A stretch of 64,000 bases of DNA from Streptomyces sp. NBC_00414 (GCF_036038375.1 NZ_CP107935.1:7750001-7814000); one strand, 5' to 3'; positions 33,125 through 42,106 are shown, numbered from the stretch's first letter. Made by a program: numbers and translations. Notes: generated from the letters alone by a model not told the origin.

Positions 33125-34576
33125 TCAGTTCCCGATGGCCGCCCGCATCATGGCCTCGGCAACAGGCGCGGCCAAACCATTCCCGCTGACCTCGGACCGC
33201 GCCGCGTCCGACTGCTCCACCAGCACAGCGACAGCGACCTCCTTGCCGGAGGAGTCGGACTTCGCATAGGACGTGAACCAGGCGTACGGAGTCTTGCTGT
33301 TGTTCTCCCCGTGCTGAGCCGTACCGGTCTTGCCCCCGACCGTCGCCCCGTCGATCCGCGCGTTCGTCCCCGTACCCTCCTCGACGACCGTCTGCATCGC
33401 CGACTGCAGCTGCTCGGCCGTGGACGAACCGACGATCTCCTTGCTCTCCGTGTCGTCGTCGTAGTTCTCCAGCACATCCCCGTTCGCGTCGCTGATCTGC
33501 GACACCAGGTGCGGCGAGACCAGCTTCCCGCCGTTGGCGATGGCGGCCGACACCATGGCCATCTGCAACGGCGTCGCGGTCACGTCGAACTGCCCGATGC
33601 CCGTCAGCGCCGTGGACGACCTGTCCATGTCCGACGGGTACACGCTCGTGTACGCCCGCACCGGCACGTCCTGCGAGGCGTCGTTGAAGCCGAACTTCTC
33701 GGCCATCGCCTTCAGCTTGTCCTGACCCAGGTCGACGGCCATCTTCGCGAAGACGTTGTTGCACGAGTACTGGAGCGCGACCCGGATCGACGCGTTCTCA
33801 CAGGGCGCCGACTTGCTCTCGTTCGCCAGGACCCGCGTCGTACCCGGCAGCGTGTACGGGTTCTCGCTGTCCGTCTTCTCGTCCACCGAGGAGTAGAGGT
33901 CGTCCTCCAGCGCGGCGGCCGCGACGACCAGCTTGAACGTCGAGCCCGGCGGCAGCGGCTGGCGCAGCGCCCGGTTCGTCATCGGCTTGTCGGGGTCCTT
34001 GGTCAGCCTGGTCCAGGCCTCGGAGTCGCCCCCGCTGATGGTGGAGGGGTCGTACGACGGCGTGGACACGACACCGAGGATCTTCCCGGTCTTCGGGTCG
34101 ATGGCCACGGCCGCGCCCTTTTTGTCACCGAGCGCCTTGTAGGCCGCCTTCTGCACGGCAGGGTCGACGGTGGTGATCACATCGCCCGGGTCGGAACGCT
34201 TGCCGGTGACCGTGTCGAGGGGGTTCTTCAGCCGGTTGTCCGTGCCGTCGAGCAGGTCCTGGTAGATGCCTTCGAGCTGGGTGGCGCCGAACACCTGCGA
34301 GCTGAACCCGGTGACGGCCGCGTAGAGACTGCCGTCGGTGTACGTGCGCTTGTACTTGAGGTCGCCGCCCTTCGTCTGCGCGGAGCCGGTGACCGCGTCA
34401 CCGCCCACGATGATGTTCCCGAGCGGGTACGCGTACTGCTCGATCGCGTTCCGACGGTTGTCCTTGTCCTCTGCGAGTGCCTGGCCCTCGTAGAACTGCA
34501 CCCAGGTCGCTCTGACCAGCAGAGCGAACACGAGCAGCAGAGTGAAGACGGAGGCGCGCCTGATCGTTTTGTTCAT
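33125..34576 (-). CDS. Class B penicillin-binding protein (transpeptidase, PbpA-like)
   Basis: This 483-residue protein has a short cytoplasmic N terminus, one membrane anchor (ASVFTLLLVFALLVRATWVQF) and a dimerisation/pedestal region. The transpeptidase domain has the SxxK nucleophile in GSTFKLV, SxN in QYSCNNVFAK and the KTG triad in GGKTGTAQHG. It cross-links peptidoglycan at the outer face of the membrane. The ATG at 34576 is chosen; an in-frame TTG 21 bp upstream is also possible. No FtsW/RodA partner gene adjoins it in this window. Confidence 0.92.
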   Translation of the reverse strand: MNKTIRRASVFTLLLVFALLVRATWVQFYEGQALAEDKDNRRNAIEQYAYPLGNIIVGGDAVTGSAQTKGGDLKYKRTYTDGSLYAAVTGFSSQVFGATQLEGIYQDLLDGTDNRLKNPLDTVTGKRSDPGDVITTVDPAVQKAAYKALGDKKGAAVAIDPKTGKILGVVSTPSYDPSTISGGDSEAWTRLTKDPDKPMTNRALRQPLPPGSTFKLVVAAAALEDDLYSSVDEKTDSENPYTLPGTTRVLANESKSAPCENASIRVALQYSCNNVFAKMAVDLGQDKLKAMAEKFGFNDASQDVPVRAYTSVYPSDMDRSSTALTGIGQFDVTATPLQMAMVSAAIANGGKLVSPHLVSQISDANGDVLENYDDDTESKEIVGSSTAEQLQSAMQTVVEEGTGTNARIDGATVGGKTGTAQHGENNSKTPYAWFTSYAKSDSSGKEVAVAVLVEQSDAARSEVSGNGLAAPVAEAMMRAAIGN

Positions 34577-34662
34577 CCCGCCCAGAAGGACGAGCAAGAA
34601 CCCCCCGATCGTTCCCTTCGCCCCGTTTTTCTCATGCCCCGTTAATGAACCGGGGCACGACC

Positions 34663-34775
34663 TGCGGCCCCCAGGGGCGCGGGGAACGGCGCAGTCCTTT
34701 GTCTTCAGGGGCGCGGGGAACGGCGCAGTCCTTTGTCTTCAGGGGCGCGGGGAACGGCGCGACCAGCCACGACGC
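34663..34775. repeat. Repeat array D (three units)
   Basis: Three units reading AGGGGCGCGGGGAACGGCGC on the + strand, two of them with an identical 14-bp spacer (agtcctttgtcttc), end in GACCAGCCACGACG, the reverse of the array head. A direct repeat CACCCGCACGTCAC follows twice. The array lies between the penicillin-binding-protein start and the acetyltransferase stop. Confidence 0.85.
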
Positions 34776-34803
34776 ACCCGCACGTCACCGACACACCCGC
34801 ACG

Positions 34804-35292
34804 TCACTCCCGAAGCGTCAGAACGACCTCATCGATCTCGGCGCCCCGCGCATTCGCGAACCCCCGCTCCCGCCCAGTGGCAACGAACCCGCACTTCTCC
34901 AGCACCCGCAAAGACCCCGAGTTGTCCGCGGCCGCACGCCCGTACAGCGGCCGCTCGGGCACGGCGACGAGCAGCGCCCGCAACGCGGCCGTGGCGATCC
35001 CCCGCCCCCAGTAGGCGCGATCGATCCAGTACGTCACCTCGCGCTCGCCGGGCGGCCCGTACACCGCCGCGCTGCCGACGACATCCCCGTCGACAAGGAT
35101 CGTGCGGGTCACGGCGTCCGAGGCCCGGACCCGCTTCCAGTGGGCGTCGAAGGCGTCCCGGTCGGTCGGGTCCTTGTGCGTGAAGGCGGCCATCCGCGAG
35201 GACTCGGGATCGTTCGTCTGCCGGAAGAAGACCGGCAGATCGCTGTCGTGGACAGCCCGCAGCCGGACCTCGATGCCAGGTGTGTCGGACAC
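34804..35292 (-). CDS. GNAT-family N-acetyltransferase
   Basis: This 162-residue protein matches RimJ/RimL-like acetyltransferases: EVRLRAVHDSDLPVFFRQ at the N terminus, WIDRAYWGRGIATAALRALL (acetyl-CoA pyrophosphate loop, normally Q/RxxGxG/A) and LRVLEKCGFVATGRERG near the C terminus. It would transfer acetyl groups to an amine or a protein N terminus. The substrate is not predictable. It starts 1 bp after the stop of the IclR gene, so it is co-transcribed with that regulator. Confidence 0.88.
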   Translation of the reverse strand: MSDTPGIEVRLRAVHDSDLPVFFRQTNDPESSRMAAFTHKDPTDRDAFDAHWKRVRASDAVTRTILVDGDVVGSAAVYGPPGEREVTYWIDRAYWGRGIATAALRALLVAVPERPLYGRAAADNSGSLRVLEKCGFVATGRERGFANARGAEIDEVVLTLRE

Positions 35293-35293
35293 G

Positions 35294-36067
35294 TCAGAGC
35301 CTCCGGGTGGCGAGCGTCAGCCGGTCCCGCGCGTCGAACAGCGCGTCCTTCACCATCTGCTCGTGCGCGGGCGTCAGCCGTGCCACCGGCACCGAGCAGC
35401 TGATCGCGTCCCGCGCGGGCGTCCGGTAGGGGATCGCGACGCCGAAGCAGCGCAGCCCCAGCGTGTTCTCCTCGCGGTCCACCGCGAACCCCTGCTCCCG
35501 CACCAGGTGCAGCTCCTCGATGAGCTTCTCCCGGTCGGTGATCGTGTGCTCGGTCAGCGCGGGCAGCGTCTCGGGCAGCAGCTTCCGTACCTGCTCGTCG
35601 GTGTGCGTCGCGAGGAGCGCCTTGCCGAGGGACGTGGAGTGCGCCGGCAGCCGGCGCCCCACGCGCGTGAAGGGGCGCAGATAGTGCTGGGACTGGCGGG
35701 TCGCGAGGTAGACGACGTTCGTGCCGTCGAGGCGGGCGAGGTGGATCGTCTCCGTCGTGTCGTCGGAGAGGCGGTCCAGCGTCGGCCGCGCGGCCGCGAC
35801 GACCTCGTCACCGTCGATGTACGACGTACCGACGAGCAGCGCCCGTACGCCGATGCCGTAGCGCGTGCCCGTCGCGTCGGTCTCGACCCAGCCGAGCTCG
35901 ACAAGGGTGCGCAGCAGCATGTAGAGACTGGACTTGGGATATCCGACGGCCTCCTGCACGGAGGCCAGGGAGTGCATGCCGGGGCGTCCGGCGAAGTACT
36001 CAAGCAATTCAACCGTCCGCACCGCGGACTTGACCTGCGCTCCGCCGCCCGTCTCGCCTGCCGACAT
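35294..36067 (-). CDS. IclR-family transcriptional regulator
   Basis: This 257-residue protein has an N-terminal winged helix (VKSAVRTVELLEYFAG, SLASVQEAVGYPKSSLYMLLRTL). Its C-terminal effector domain has DETTETIHLARLDG-type and LPAHSTSLGKALLA motifs and a conserved DREENTLGLRCFGVAIPY segment with Cys. The start is set at the ATG giving MSAGETGGGAQVKS; in-frame extension upstream runs into the promoter region. It is divergent from the aldehyde dehydrogenase gene, which it probably controls. Confidence 0.92.
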   Translation of the reverse strand: MSAGETGGGAQVKSAVRTVELLEYFAGRPGMHSLASVQEAVGYPKSSLYMLLRTLVELGWVETDATGTRYGIGVRALLVGTSYIDGDEVVAAARPTLDRLSDDTTETIHLARLDGTNVVYLATRQSQHYLRPFTRVGRRLPAHSTSLGKALLATHTDEQVRKLLPETLPALTEHTITDREKLIEELHLVREQGFAVDREENTLGLRCFGVAIPYRTPARDAISCSVPVARLTPAHEQMVKDALFDARDRLTLATRRL

Positions 36068-36130
36068 CGGCCTTGACCCCCTAGTTCGCCGGGAAATAGT
36101 CTCGACAGCATATTCACCATCAGAGACAGC

Positions 36131-36146
36131 GTTCAGCATATCGAAC
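36131..36146. promoter_or_regulatory. Candidate IclR operator in the divergent promoter
   Basis: GTTCAGCATATCGAAC has inverted GTTC/GAAC ends around an AT-rich centre. It lies 53 bp before the aldehyde dehydrogenase start and 64 bp before the IclR start. The position fits control of both genes. Confidence 0.45.
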
Positions 36147-36198
36147 GCCCCTGGTGAGTGGCACATGAACTGCGGCATTACATCTGGAGGGACCCGCG

Positions 36199-37728
36199 GT
36201 GGCAGCAGCACCAGTCTGGAGTGTCGACCCCCGAACCGGGAAGCAGCGCGAGCAGGTTGCGGTGGAGGCCACAGCCCAGGAGGTGGACGAGGCCGTCCGC
36301 GCCGCGCACGCCGCCCGGGGGGCTCTCGCCGACCGCACGGTCCGCGCGGCCTTCCTGCGTACCGCGGCCGACCAGCTCGAAGGCGCCAAGGAACACCTCG
36401 TGGAGGCGGCCGACGCGGAGACCGCGCTCGGCCCGGTCCGGCTCACCGGCGAACTCGCCCGTACCTGCTACCAGCTGCGGGCCTTCGCGGACATCGTCGA
36501 GGAGGGCGAGTTCCTCGGTGTCGTGATCAACCACCCCGACGACACCGCGACGCCGCCGATCCCGGACCTGCGCCGTTACAAGGTGGCGCTGGGCGTCGTG
36601 GCCGTCTACTCGGCCTCGAACTTCCCCTTCGCCTTCTCGGTCGCCGGCGGCGACACCGCAAGCGCGCTCGCCGCGGGCTGCCCGGTCGTCGTCAAGGCGC
36701 ACCCCGACCACCCGGGTCTGTCCGAGCTGGTCGCCTCCGTCGTGCGCCGGGCCGCGGCCCAGCACGACATCCCGGACGGCGTCCTCGGTCTCGTGCACGG
36801 CTTCGAGGCGGGCGTCGAGCTGGTCAAGCACCCGCTGGTGTCGGCCGCCGGATTCACCGGTTCGGTACGCGGCGGACGTGCCCTCTTCGACGCGGCGGCC
36901 GCACGGCCCGCGCCGATCCCGTTCCACGGCGAGCTGGGTTCGCTGAACCCGGTCGTCATCACCGAGGCCGCCGCCACCGAGCGCGCCGAGGCGATCGGTA
37001 CAGGGCTCGCGGGCTCCATGACGCTGGGCGTCGGCCAGTTCTGTGTGAAGCCGGGCCTGGTGCTGGCGCCGGCCGGCGCGGCGGGCGACCGCCTGCTGAA
37101 GTCCCTCACGGACGCCGTGAGCAACACCGAGGCGGGCGTCCTCCTCGACCACCGCATGCGCGACAACTTCGTCGCCGGTGTCGCCGAGCGTGCCGGGCTG
37201 GCCGACGTGGACGCCCCGGTGACGCCGGGTGCGGGTGGCGAGCACACGGTGAGCGCCGGCTTCCTGACGGTTCCCGCGCAGCGGCTGGCCGCCGAGGGCG
37301 AGTACGACCTGCTGCTTGAGGAGTGCTTCGGGCCGGTGACCGTGGTCGCGCGCTACGAGGACGAGGCCGAGGCGAACTCGGTGCTCGCGCGGCTGCCCGG
37401 AAACCTCACCGCGACGGTGCACCTCTCGGCGGAGGAGGCTGCCGGGGAGGGTCGTGGCGCGGAGATCCTCGCCGAGCTGACGCCGCTGGCCGGGCGGGTG
37501 GTCGTGAACGCGTGGCCCACGGGGGTTGCGGTGGCGCCTGCCCAGCAGCACGGGGGGCCTTACCCGGCCACCACCTCGACGTCCACGTCTGTGGGTGGGA
37601 CGGCGATCGAGCGGTGGCTGCGGCCTGTCGCTTATCAGAACGCGCCTGAGGCGTTGCTTCCCGCGGAACTACGGGACGGGAACCCGCTGGGGGTTCCTCG
37701 TCGGTACGACGGGCGGCTTGAGCGGTAG
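36199..37728 (+). CDS. NADP-dependent aldehyde dehydrogenase (2-oxoglutarate-semialdehyde type)
   Basis: This 509-residue protein starts at a GTG with GGAGG 8 bp upstream. The family marks are YSASNFPFAFSVAGGDTASALAAG (cofactor loop region), the catalytic Glu in FHGELGSLNPV and the nucleophile Cys in VGQFCVKPGLV. The GQFCxKPG motif and AGCPVVVKAHPDHP are typical of 2,5-dioxovalerate/2-oxoglutarate-semialdehyde dehydrogenases. Such enzymes end the arabinonate, glucarate and hydroxyproline routes by making 2-oxoglutarate. It is divergent from an IclR regulator. The matching dehydratases lie 28 kb to the left. Confidence 0.9.
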   Translation: MAAAPVWSVDPRTGKQREQVAVEATAQEVDEAVRAAHAARGALADRTVRAAFLRTAADQLEGAKEHLVEAADAETALGPVRLTGELARTCYQLRAFADIVEEGEFLGVVINHPDDTATPPIPDLRRYKVALGVVAVYSASNFPFAFSVAGGDTASALAAGCPVVVKAHPDHPGLSELVASVVRRAAAQHDIPDGVLGLVHGFEAGVELVKHPLVSAAGFTGSVRGGRALFDAAAARPAPIPFHGELGSLNPVVITEAAATERAEAIGTGLAGSMTLGVGQFCVKPGLVLAPAGAAGDRLLKSLTDAVSNTEAGVLLDHRMRDNFVAGVAERAGLADVDAPVTPGAGGEHTVSAGFLTVPAQRLAAEGEYDLLLEECFGPVTVVARYEDEAEANSVLARLPGNLTATVHLSAEEAAGEGRGAEILAELTPLAGRVVVNAWPTGVAVAPAQQHGGPYPATTSTSTSVGGTAIERWLRPVAYQNAPEALLPAELRDGNPLGVPRRYDGRLER

Positions 37729-37780
37729 CGCTCCGCTTGGTGCGCTGTTCGTCGCGCCGTCGGGCCCGTGGCCGATCGTG

Positions 37781-37918
37781 GGCCGCGGGCCCGCTGTGGT
37801 TGGCCGCGCAGTTCCCCGCGCCCCGCAAGACAGAAGACTGCGCCGTTCCCCGCGCCCCTAAAGACAAAGGACTGTGCCGTTCCCCGCGCCCCTCAGGGGG
37901 CCTGCGGCCCCACCCGGG
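37781..37918. repeat. Repeat array E (three units)
   Basis: The head GGGCCCGCTGTGGTTGGCC leads into units GCGCAGTTCCCCGCGCCCC, GCGCCGTTCCCCGCGCCCC and GTGCCGTTCCCCGCGCCCC about 35 bp apart, ending in GGCCTGCGGCCCCACCC. It lies between the aldehyde dehydrogenase stop and the DUF1349 start. Confidence 0.85.
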
Positions 37919-37945
37919 GTGGTGGAGGCCTGGCAGACTCGGGGG

Positions 37946-38554
37946 ATGGACATGGAACTTCCTGAACTTCCCTTTTCTCTTCGTTCTTACGGGCCCGATG
38001 GGCACTGGTCGTACGAGGAGGGGGTGCTCACCGGGTGGGCGGGAGCGCGGCAGGACCGGTTCGTGCCGCCCACCGACGAAGGCCTGGACCCGGCCTCCGA
38101 CGCGCCCCGGCTGCTGGGGGCGCCCGAGGGCGACTTCCAGCTCATCGCCCGCGTCACGGTCGGCTTCGCCGGAGCCTTCGACGCGGGCGTTCTCTACGCG
38201 CACGTGGGCGAGCGGGCCTGGGCCAAGCTCTGCCTGGAGAACTCCCCGGACGTGCCCACCGTCTGCACCGTCGTCACCAGAGGGCACTCCGACGACGCGA
38301 ACTCCTTCACGGTCGACGGCAGCTCCGTCTGGCTCCGGATCAGCCGCACCGGCCGCGCCTTCGCCTTCCACGCCTCCAAGGACGGCGAGCGCTGGACCTT
38401 CGTCCGCCTCTTCACCCTGGGCGAGGAGAAGGAGACCGGGGCCGCCCTCGTCGGCTTCATGACCCAGTCACCCATGGGCGAGGGCTGCGTGGTCACGTAC
38501 GACCACATCGAGTTCCGTCCGGACTGGCCGGCGGACTTGAGGGACGGTCACTAA
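37946..38554 (+). CDS. DUF1349 / concanavalin-like family protein
   Basis: This 202-residue protein has the DUF1349 beta-sandwich features: LPFSLRSYGPDGHWSYEEGVLTG, FQLIARVTVGFAGAFDAGVLYAHVGERAWAKLCLE and VWLRISRTGRAFAFHASKDGERW. It has no signal peptide. Related proteins are loosely annotated as enolase-regulation-1-like, and the biochemical role is unknown. The upstream hexamer CAGACT ends 6 bp before the ATG at 37946, which resembles a leaderless promoter. The ATG at 37952 with GGGGG upstream is the alternative start. The fold also occurs as the C-terminal domain of the GH43 at 13891. Confidence 0.82.
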   Translation: MDMELPELPFSLRSYGPDGHWSYEEGVLTGWAGARQDRFVPPTDEGLDPASDAPRLLGAPEGDFQLIARVTVGFAGAFDAGVLYAHVGERAWAKLCLENSPDVPTVCTVVTRGHSDDANSFTVDGSSVWLRISRTGRAFAFHASKDGERWTFVRLFTLGEEKETGAALVGFMTQSPMGEGCVVTYDHIEFRPDWPADLRDGH

Positions 38555-38873
38555 TTTCTGGGACCCCTTTAAATGCGGGCCTAATTCTGCTTTTATTGAT
38601 ACAGGGTTATCCATAAGCTTCTGCCCGATTCTTCGAAGCCTAAACACTAAGATTTAGAGAACATCGATCTCACGATTCGGGCAGGTCTCGTGGCGGTTTC
38701 GTCCTTGTGACGCAATACACAACCTGCTCGTTTCGTCCGGTATTTTCCGGACAAAACGGCACTTTATGCTCCCTCCATGCGCGGCCCGTGCCCGCGTGAT
38801 AACACATGCGCCCTGCTTGTGTAACCCTTCCCGGCGATGCGATTTCGATTTTTGCTGGGTAAATTCAATCGAC
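38555..38873. promoter_or_regulatory. AT-rich leader/promoter region of ectABCD
   Basis: This 319-bp gap has no convincing gene and is far richer in A/T than its surroundings. It contains GTCCGG-tatttt-CCGGAC (38735-38752), extended by imperfect TTTC/AAAA arms. Before that is CTAA-gat-TTAG (38647-38657) nested between CTGCCCG and CGGGCAG. TAAATT (38860-38865) ends 8 bp before the ectA ATG, and no ribosome-binding site is visible, so a leaderless ectA mRNA is possible. One part may be the terminator of the DUF1349 gene, and the palindrome at 38735 may be an osmotic-control operator. Confidence 0.55.
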
Positions 38874-39413
38874 ATGACCGCCGCACAAGCAGACCTGCAA
38901 GCGGAATTCCTGGAAATGCCGGAAGGGCTGCGGATCGACCGTCCGCACGTGGACGACGGAGCCGCACTCTGGCGCATTGCCAAGGACTCCGGGACCCTCG
39001 ACCTGAACTCCTCCTACAGCTACCTGCTGTGGTGCCGTGACTTCGCCGGCACCTCCGCGGTGGCGCGTACGGCCGACGGCTCGCCGGTCGCCTTCGTCAC
39101 CGGCTACATCCGGCCCGAGCGCCCGCACACGCTGCTCGTGTGGCAGGTGGCCGTCGACGCGGCCCAGCGCGGACGCGGTCTCGCCGCCGCGCTCCTGGAC
39201 GGGCTGACCCGTCAGGTCGCCGGCCGGCACGAGCTGACCTCCATGGAGACCACGATCTCCCCGGGCAACACCGCCTCCGAGCGGCTGTTCACCTCGTACG
39301 CAGCGCGCCACGGTGCGACCGTCGAGCGTGAGGTCCTGTTCGAGACAGGGCAGTTCCCCGACGGCCCGCACGATCCAGAAGTGCTGTACCGCATCGGCCC
39401 CCTGTCGTTCTGA
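38874..39413 (+). CDS. ectA: L-2,4-diaminobutyrate N-acetyltransferase
   Basis: This 179-residue GNAT protein begins LRIDRPHVDDGAALWRIAKDSGTLDLNSSYSYLLWCRDFA, the EctA hallmark, and has the acetyl-CoA site QVAVDAAQRGRGLAAALLD. It acetylates L-2,4-diaminobutyrate to N-gamma-acetyldiaminobutyrate in ectoine synthesis. It is the first gene of the ectABCD operon, 26 bp before ectB. The ATG at 38874 is chosen because upstream in-frame sequence is not similar to EctA. Expression is probably induced by salt or heat stress, as known for the family. Confidence 0.96.
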   Translation: MTAAQADLQAEFLEMPEGLRIDRPHVDDGAALWRIAKDSGTLDLNSSYSYLLWCRDFAGTSAVARTADGSPVAFVTGYIRPERPHTLLVWQVAVDAAQRGRGLAAALLDGLTRQVAGRHELTSMETTISPGNTASERLFTSYAARHGATVEREVLFETGQFPDGPHDPEVLYRIGPLSF

Positions 39414-39439
39414 ACCCCCCACGCCTTAGGAGTACCGCC

Positions 39440-40711
39440 GTGACCATCACCCAGCCCGACCTGAGTGTCTTCGAAACCCTGGAGTCGGAGGTCCGCAGCT
39501 ACTGCCGCAGCTGGCCCACCGTCTTCGACCGCGCCCAGGGCAGCCGCATGTACGACGAGGACGGCCATGCGTACCTCGACTTCTTCGCGGGTGCCGGGTC
39601 ACTCAACTACGGACACAACAACCCGGTACTGAAACGGGCCCTGATCGACTACCTGGAACGCGACGGCGTCACGCACGGTCTCGACATGTCGACGACCGCG
39701 AAGCGCAGCTTCCTGGAGTCGTTCCAGAACCTGGTGCTGCGCCCGCGCGACCTGCCGTACAAGGTCATGTTCCCCGGCCCGACGGGCACCAACGCCGTCG
39801 AGTCGGCGCTGAAGCTGGCCCGGAAGGTCAAGGGCCGCGAGTCCATCGTCTCCTTCACCAACGCCTTCCACGGCATGTCGCTCGGCTCGCTCGCCGTGAC
39901 CGGCAACGCCTTCAAGCGAGCCGGCGCCGGCATACCGCTCGTGCACGGCACGCCGATGCCGTTCGACAACTACTTCGACGGCCAGGTCCCGGACTTCCTC
40001 TGGTTCGAGCGGCTGCTCGGCGACCAGGGCTCCGGCCTCAACAAGCCCGCCGCCGTGATCGTCGAGTCGGTGCAGGGCGAGGGCGGCATCAACGTCGCCC
40101 GCGTCGAGTGGCTGCGCGCCCTCGCCGAGCTCTGCGAGCGCCAGGACATGTTGCTGATCGTCGACGACATCCAGATGGGCTGCGGCCGCACCGGCGCCTT
40201 CTTCTCCTTCGAGGAGGCGGGGATCGTGCCCGACATCGTCACCGTCTCCAAGTCCATCAGCGGCTACGGCCTGCCCATGTCGCTGTGCCTGTTCAAGCCC
40301 GAGCTGGACATCTGGGAGCCGGGCGAGCACAACGGCACGTTCCGCGGCAACAACCCCGCCTTCGTGACGGCCGCCGCCGCCCTTCAGACGTACTGGTCCG
40401 ACGGGCCCGCCATGGAGAAGCAGACCCGCACCCGCGGGGAGCAGGTCGAGCAGGCGCTGATCTCCATCACCGAGGAGAACCTCGCCGATGTGAAGGAGTA
40501 CCGCGGCCGCGGCCTCGTCTGGGGTATGGAGTTCCACGACAAGGCGCGCGCGGGCCGTGTGGCGCACCGGGCCTTCGAGCTCGGCCTGCTGATCGAGACG
40601 TCGGGCCCGGAGAGCGAGGTCGTGAAACTCCTCCCGGCGCTCACCATCACGCCCGACGAACTGGACGAGGGCCTTCGTACCCTCGCCCGGGCCGTACGAG
40701 AGACGGCCTGA
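39440..40711 (+). CDS. ectB: Diaminobutyrate--2-oxoglutarate transaminase
   Basis: This 423-residue class III aminotransferase shows SLNYGHNNPVLKRALIDYL, FPGPTGTNAVESALKLARKV, the aspartate pair in LLIVDDIQMGCGRTG and the PLP lysine in VTVSKSISGYGLPMSL. It makes L-2,4-diaminobutyrate from aspartate semialdehyde and glutamate, feeding EctA. The start is GTG at 39440 with AGGAG at good spacing. It is the second gene of the ectoine operon. Confidence 0.97.
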   Translation: MTITQPDLSVFETLESEVRSYCRSWPTVFDRAQGSRMYDEDGHAYLDFFAGAGSLNYGHNNPVLKRALIDYLERDGVTHGLDMSTTAKRSFLESFQNLVLRPRDLPYKVMFPGPTGTNAVESALKLARKVKGRESIVSFTNAFHGMSLGSLAVTGNAFKRAGAGIPLVHGTPMPFDNYFDGQVPDFLWFERLLGDQGSGLNKPAAVIVESVQGEGGINVARVEWLRALAELCERQDMLLIVDDIQMGCGRTGAFFSFEEAGIVPDIVTVSKSISGYGLPMSLCLFKPELDIWEPGEHNGTFRGNNPAFVTAAAALQTYWSDGPAMEKQTRTRGEQVEQALISITEENLADVKEYRGRGLVWGMEFHDKARAGRVAHRAFELGLLIETSGPESEVVKLLPALTITPDELDEGLRTLARAVRETA

Positions 40712-40777
40712 ACCGCACCGACCGCACCAACCGCACAACAGCCTGGCAGAACAGCCTGAAGGAGGGTTCGTACCACC

Positions 40778-41182
40778 GTGATAGTCCGTTCGTTCAAGGA
40801 GATCGAAGGCACTGACCGACACGTCAAATCGGCGTCGGGCACCTGGGAGAGCAAGCGCGTCGTCCTCGCGAAGGAGAGGGTCGGCTTCTCGGTGCACGAG
40901 ACGATCCTGTACGCGGGCACGGAGACGTCGATGTGGTACGCGAACCACATCGAGGCCGTCGTCTGCGTGGAGGGCGAGGCCGAGCTCACCGACGACGAGA
41001 CCGGCGAGAAGTACGTCATCACGCCGGGAACCACCTACCTCCTCGACGGCCACGAGAGGCACACGATGCGGATCAAGGAGGACTTCCGCTGCATCTGTGT
41101 CTTCAATCCGCCGGTGACCGGACGGGAGGACCACGACGAGAACGGCGTCTACCCCCTGCTGACCGAGCCCGAGGAGGTCTGA
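40778..41182 (+). CDS. ectC: L-ectoine synthase
   Basis: This 134-residue cupin protein begins MIVRSFKEIEGTDRHV (GTG start, GGAGGG upstream) and has the EctC motifs SVHETILYAGTETSMWYANHIEAVVCVEGE and GTTYLLDGHERHTMR, which supply the metal and substrate-binding residues. It cyclises N-gamma-acetyldiaminobutyrate to ectoine. It lies 66 bp after ectB and 3 bp before ectD. Confidence 0.97.
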   Translation: MIVRSFKEIEGTDRHVKSASGTWESKRVVLAKERVGFSVHETILYAGTETSMWYANHIEAVVCVEGEAELTDDETGEKYVITPGTTYLLDGHERHTMRIKEDFRCICVFNPPVTGREDHDENGVYPLLTEPEEV

Positions 41183-41185
41183 ACG

Positions 41186-42073
41186 ATGACGACCATCACC
41201 GACCTGTACCCCAGCCGCGGCGCCAGTGAGGTGTCCGTGCCCCGGCAGGACCCGGTCGTGTGGAGCGCGCCGGGCGCGCCGGGGCCGATCGCGGGGGCCG
41301 ACCTGCAGGGTTACGAGCGGGACGGTTTCCTCGCCGTCCAGCAGCTCATCGACGACGACGAAGTCGCGCTCTACCGGGCCGAGTTGGAACGCATGGTCAC
41401 CGACCCGGCGGTCCGCGCCGACGAGCGCTCGATCATCGAGCCGCAGTCGCAGGAGATCCGCTCGGTCTTCGAGGTCCACAAGACGAGTGACATCTTCGCC
41501 CAGCTCGTGCGCGACGAGCGGGTGGTCGGCCGCGCCCGGCAGATCCTCGGCTCCGACGTGTACGTGCACCAGTCGCGCATCAACGTCAAGCCCGGATTCG
41601 GCGCGAGCGGCTTCTACTGGCACTCGGACTTCGAGACCTGGCACGCCGAGGACGGTCTGCCGAACATGCGGACGGTGTCCGTCTCGATCGCGCTGACCGA
41701 GAACTACGACACCAACGGCGGTCTCATGATCATGCCGGGGTCGCACCACACGTTTCTCGGCTGTTCCGGAGCGACGCCGAAGGACAACTACAAGAAGTCG
41801 CTGCAGATGCAGGACGCGGGCACGCCCTCCGACGAGGCCCTCACCAAGTTCGCCTCGCAGCACGGCATCAAGCTCTTCACGGGGCGGGCCGGCTCGGCGA
41901 CCTGGTTCGACTGCAACTGCATGCACGGTTCGGGCGACAACATCACGCCCTTCCCGCGCTCGAACGTCTTCATCGTGTTCAACAGCGTGGAGAACGCGGC
42001 GGTGGAGCCGTTCGCGGCCCCGGTGCGCCGCCCCGAGTTCATCGGGTCCACGGACTTCACCCCCGTGAAGTGA
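41186..42073 (+). CDS. ectD: Ectoine hydroxylase (Fe(II)/2-oxoglutarate dioxygenase)
   Basis: This 295-residue protein belongs to the PhyH-like dioxygenases. The EctD signature FYWHSDFETWHAEDGLPNMR supplies the His and Asp iron ligands, and the distal His is in NCMHGSGDN. LMIMPGSHHTF is also conserved. It converts ectoine to 5-hydroxyectoine using oxygen and 2-oxoglutarate. GGAGG overlaps the end of ectC. A strong terminator hairpin follows at 42107-42148. Confidence 0.97.
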   Translation: MTTITDLYPSRGASEVSVPRQDPVVWSAPGAPGPIAGADLQGYERDGFLAVQQLIDDDEVALYRAELERMVTDPAVRADERSIIEPQSQEIRSVFEVHKTSDIFAQLVRDERVVGRARQILGSDVYVHQSRINVKPGFGASGFYWHSDFETWHAEDGLPNMRTVSVSIALTENYDTNGGLMIMPGSHHTFLGCSGATPKDNYKKSLQMQDAGTPSDEALTKFASQHGIKLFTGRAGSATWFDCNCMHGSGDNITPFPRSNVFIVFNSVENAAVEPFAAPVRRPEFIGSTDFTPVK

Positions 42074-42106
42074 CCTGCGGGTGAAGTGACGTACGCCTGA
42101 GGGCGA

